A stretch of DNA of 35,444 nucleotides, from positions 1-35,444 of the forward strand of contig JBIISW010000009.1 of assembly GCA_044340865.1 (NCBI GenBank), in the 5' to 3' direction. The stretch's first letter is position 1. Every line of letters starts with the position of its first letter. Below are positions 34,701-35,444 of this stretch, piece after piece. Source of the stretch: UBA4416 sp044340865. Its GTDB lineage: Bacteria > Bacteroidota > Bacteroidia > B-17B0 > Aurantibacillaceae. The translations under genes and the position numbers were made by a program. The notes under the pieces are model-generated. The model was not told the origin of the DNA. It searched no databases and saw only the letters and a program-made list of their open reading frames with translations.

Positions 34701-35444
34701 TAGGAAGTTCAACAGGATCAATTAGCACAGTAGCATCAGGAGGTGCATCAGGATATAGTTATGCATGGACATCAGCAGTGAGTACAACAAACACAGCAAC
34801 AGGATTATTAGCAGGTGTTTATACAACAACCGTAACCGATGCCAATGGCTGTAAAGCAACTTTAACTAACACCGTAGCAGCACCAAGCACAAGCCTAAGT
34901 GCATCAGTTGCTACAAGTACAGCAGGTTGTGGTTTAGCAAATGGAACAGCAACTGTAACAGCAACAGGTGGTTGGAATACAGGCTATACATACCAATGGC
35001 AATCAAGTGTTAGCACGACAACGTTAGGTTCTGGTTATGCAGCAGGAACGTATACGGCAAATGTAACCGATGCCAATGGATGTTCAATTGTTAAAACATT
35101 TACAATATCAAATCCAACAACACCAACAGTAAATGTAGTAGCAAGTAGTTCAGTCATTTGTAGTGGACAAACAACAACTTTAACCCCAAGTGGAGCAGTA
35201 AGTTATACATTAACACCACCAAGCACAACATTTACAAGTAATGTAGCGGTATCACCGATGACAACCACAGTTTATAACATCAGTGGAACCGACGCAAGTA
35301 ATTGTATTAGTGGATTGAGTAGTGTAACTATTACTGTAAATACAACACCAACAGTTTCATTGAGCTCAAGCAGTGCAAGTATCTGTTTAGGAAACACAGC
35401 AACAGTAACACCAAGTGGAGCTAATACGTATACATTAATAAACA
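28736..35444 (+). CDS. Giant secreted surface/adhesin-like repeat protein (3' end outside window)
   Basis: An open frame of 2236 complete codons, still open at the edge. Signal peptide MKIKALFFSLLIFSKVVMSQ, then a fibrinogen-like N-terminal region (GTYYFNLGGTTFN, DGWLLVAIDFVG), a LamG-like segment (about 265-440), a DUF8202-like segment (about 434-625; NNIAGIGKDNISGL), an Ig-like repeat interrupted by a LamG domain (about 634-915), Ig-like repeats of 70 and 66 residues, another Ig repeat interrupted by a glycine-rich domain (about 1079-1342), more 70/66-residue repeats, and two 304-residue units with SprB-type repeats (SCLGSSTGSIS, VTDANGCKATL). Composition is extreme: Thr/Ser/Ala/Gly-rich, few Lys or Glu after residue 900. 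Resembles gliding or adhesion proteins exported by type IX secretion; the C-terminal sorting domain would lie beyond the window. Probably controlled by the upstream LytTR pair. Confidence 0.88.
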   Translation, partial: MKIKALFFSLLIFSKVVMSQTGTVGSPFTSLYQARTVTTPGTYYFNLGGTTFNTHVAADGWLLVAIDFVGAPAAALPQVSSLTTATRAILTPSVLSKLNEIKRVKISTSNGTTNAVTTNTTIISRVKNNQTLNSVIADNALLGAGTWVGTGAAGLNGLLGGNSTGPLGLHAQVIHGVNNGAMLHWQPAGGYRSSPDYFTIPPSGTSFNLWVQAADMPGGINGEIWYKANADVTVATGVSLWKDQTHNAINLTQATTTKQPVINSTGALMINFNPSIAFDGTDDVINTATISQSLVIGGVNPNFTSSNFVVYRSPNTSNGILYNQSNGSGGIWNIGMNKNSGIITNRSIGSIPVTANDIKLQSLIGNANTSASINVNGNVSSTTLGSSVGTAGNSPFWVGAQGTGGFSASHIAEIIVYPSDLSTTATNKQRIESYLGLKYGISLPFNYVASDNSTVFWNTTTAASYSNNIAGIGKDNISGLEQKQSQSQNAGNQVIFGLGTVVASNAVNTNTFTADKQFMVWGDNNLTNGAMFVESADPSINYKINRVWFAQNTNSFNKAVQLLVPATLFGAASSVSKVIINKLNSSFPNDGSNIIVSPTSTTTVNSVIYYAFNLTASQVSSNFYFTLAKTCSPVVSIVSTPTAICGVGSTATISATVGKTNGLIFNGTTTSLNTPNIISTQMPANDVTVELWFKPTTAGVIMNELGNSGWQQTQIEVSTTGEVNVRVYNLAPVSLGTVAFNTWNHVALRYSTVGTKLDGVLNGVPSSGSTIGARDRSGATNYKFGLIGSNNMGTNTMFNGAMDEIRIWKVARTNAEIASNMNKVLPATSANLVAYYQFNELSGTTTADATAALNTGTIVNTAGFLIPSTAPVGNSYLWSTSATTSSIVVSPTVTTTYSLQITDAENCQGTQTFSLNVYALPTISVAANPTVICAGSPSTLTASGASTYTWTSGPSTSTNTVNTAGTYTVLGTNGNGCVNTQTVSLLANGVPTLAVNNGSICSGDSYTISPSGASSYTYSGGSDIVSPLITTTYTVVGSNTAGCVSSKTLSVEVNKKPNTVITGTNTICTGNSATLSTQFLGSAIGGVVTYSAGYAIHTFTSNGTFSVTGNLPVEYLIVAGGGGGGYRHGAGGGGGGLLTGSLSVTAASFPIIIGAGGAGGAAALPDGRNGSNSSALSYTAIGGGGGGSNDGPTPGNGGSGGGAPQGRTPGTAVSGQGFSGGAGSAANFNHGGGGGAGGVGVSGTNTQSGNGGPGLLSNISGSATYYAGGGGGGDHIPASALQALGGIGGGGKGGVPNLNNPGENGAANTGGGGGGASTTSGGNSNGGNGGSGIVIIRYLLSNTGSEPSSYAWSTGATTSSISVTPTVTTTYSVVATSTAGCVGNTSVFTVSVNALPVVTAAANPTTICGSGTSTLTAGGASTYTWTSGPSTSTNTTTSAGTFTVAGTNGNGCVNTQTVSLVINALPTLTVSNGTICVGGSYTISPSGASTYVYSGGSSVVSPTTSTNYTVTGTDANSCVNTATLSLTVNALPVVTAVANPTAICVGGTSTLTAGGASTYTWTSGPTTSTNTVSTAGTYTVTGTNGNGCVNTQTVSLVVNTLPVVTAVANPTAICAGGTSTFTAGGASTYTWTSGPTTSTNTASTAGTYTVTGTNGNGCVNTQTVSLAVNSNPTLALGTVKNVSCLGSSTGSISTVASGGASGYSYAWTSAVSTTNTATGLLAGVYTTTVTDANGCKATLTNTVAAPSTSLSASVATSTAGCGLANGTATVTATGGWNTGYTYQWQSSASTTTLGSGYVAGTYTTNVTDANGCSIVKTFTILNATTPTVNVVSSSSVICSGQTTTLTPSGAVSYTLSLPSTTFTSNVAVSPITTTVYNISGTDANNCVSGIKSITITVNATPTVALSLSSASICLGNTATVTPSGANTYTLINSGASITTNTVVSPIATTIYTVSGTSTAGCVSTPTVITVAVNSNPTLALGSIKDVSCLGSSTGSISTVASGGASGYSYAWTSAVSTTNTATGLLAGVYTTTVTDANGCKATLTNTVAAPSTSLSASVATSTAGCGLANGTATVTATGGWNTGYTYQWQSSVSTTTLGSGYAAGTYTANVTDANGCSIVKTFTISNPTTPTVNVVASSSVICSGQTTTLTPSGAVSYTLTPPSTTFTSNVAVSPMTTTVYNISGTDASNCISGLSSVTITVNTTPTVSLSSSSASICLGNTATVTPSGANTYTLIN
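30710..31352 (+). other. LamG-like domain inserted in an Ig-like repeat
   Basis: Within the giant protein, the Ig-like strand pattern TPTAICGVGSTATISATVG breaks off and resumes as NSYLWSTSATTSSIVVSP after about 210 residues. The insert is a LamG/concanavalin-like fold: GLIFNGTTTSLNTP, VTVELWFKP, FNTWNHVALRYS, NGAMDEIRIWKVART. Such domains often bind carbohydrate. Boundaries are approximate. Confidence 0.72.
31493..31900 (+). repeat. First A-B pair of Ig-like repeats (210 + 198 bases)
   Basis: Unit A (31493-31702, 70 codons) begins LPTISVAANPTVICAGSPS and ends NGCVNTQTVSLLANG; unit B (31703-31900, 66 codons) begins VPTLAVNNGSICSGDSY and ends AGCVSSKTLSVEVNK. The same A-B pair, with the same lengths, recurs at 32918-33325. 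Confidence 0.85.
31970..32760 (+). other. Glycine-rich domain inserted in an Ig-like repeat
   Basis: The Ig-like strands ITGTNTICTGNSATLST are followed by an insert running from HTFTSNGTFSVTG and VEYLIVAGGGGGGYRHG to SGGNSNGGNGGSGIVIIRY, after which the repeat resumes as SYAWSTGATTSSISVTP. This glycine-rich fold with the ending GSGIVIIRY occurs in many bacterial and phage surface proteins. The DNA is locally GC-rich, with GGC runs near 32094 and 32122. Boundaries approximate. Confidence 0.8.
32918..33745 (+). repeat. Ig-like repeat array A-B-A-A (210, 198, 210, 210 bases)
   Basis: Units start at 32918 (A), 33128 (B), 33326 (A) and 33536 (A). The last two A units are nearly identical at the protein level: both read NPTAIC.GGTST.TAGGAS, then TYTWTSGPTTSTNT and GTYTVTGTNGNGCVNTQTV. 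Each unit carries a conserved cysteine pair (IC and NGC), presumably forming a disulfide. Confidence 0.88.
33746..35444 (+). repeat. 912-base tandem repeat (304 residues), second copy incomplete
   Basis: Copy 1 spans 33746-34657 and copy 2 starts at 34658 and is cut by the window edge after 787 bases. The offset is exactly 912 at every point I checked, from CCAACCTTAG (33749 and 34661) to the final ATACATTAATAAA-like stretch. Each copy holds two SprB-like repeats (CLGSSTGSIS..., AGCGLANGTATVTATGG) followed by two Ig-like repeats (SSVICSGQTTTLTPSG, SASICLGNTATVTPSG). Further copies may follow. Confidence 0.9.

Noticed and set aside
28966..34728. Several open frames on the minus strand, and other plus-strand frames, within the giant gene
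   Set aside because: They are by-products of the Thr/Ala/Gly-rich repeat composition; only the frame starting at 28736 has a signal peptide and continuous domains.

Overview
The window looks like a chromosomal segment of a Bacteroidota bacterium (Flavobacteriia/Sphingobacteriia-like; I cannot place it further). The signs are an AT-rich genome, almost no Shine-Dalgarno sequences, several TAnnTTTG-like -7 boxes, double-propeller (Reg_prop plus Y_Y_Y) sensor proteins, SPOR and OmpA-like envelope proteins, short lipoproteins, and a giant Ig/SprB-repeat surface protein of the kind exported by type IX secretion. There are no insertion sequences, phage genes or CRISPR arrays, and most of the window reads as ordinary backbone.

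Layout. 1-6418: the start of sucA (2-oxoglutarate dehydrogenase E1, cut by the window edge), a SPOR protein, an OmpA-like protein, sucB (E2), a Bax inhibitor-1-like membrane protein, dprA and a queuosine-precursor transporter. 6485-11657: a signalling locus with a propeller-sensor SpoIIE phosphatase (SiaA-like output), an unknown lipoprotein, a SiaB-type kinase and a SiaC-type phosphoprotein. 11756-21283: metabolic and repair genes (class I aldolase, accD, pepT, HAM1/RdgB, galE, nadB) with two lipoproteins and a lysine/alanine-rich histone H1-like protein between them. 21336-24647: tRNA-His, a two-domain VOC protein, a GT-C glycosyltransferase and tRNA-Leu(GAG). 24757-28412: a propeller histidine kinase overlapping a LytTR response regulator. 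28736 to the end: one open reading frame of more than 2236 codons for a giant secreted repeat protein, still open at the edge.

How the genes work together. Two large periplasmic sensors dominate. Each appears to carry 14 propeller blades (two seven-bladed propellers), a Y_Y_Y domain and one membrane helix. They feed different cytoplasmic outputs: one dephosphorylates, probably SiaC, opposing the SiaB kinase; the other phosphorylates the LytTR regulator. The LytTR pair sits directly before the giant surface protein. The 323-base gap between them holds a 15-base direct repeat with a 21-base period just upstream of a -7-like box, which is a good candidate site for that regulator.

The most striking protein-level feature is in the giant protein. 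A LamG-like domain and a glycine-rich domain each appear to be inserted inside an Ig-like repeat at the same place, and further on a 912-base unit is repeated in exact register with mostly silent differences.
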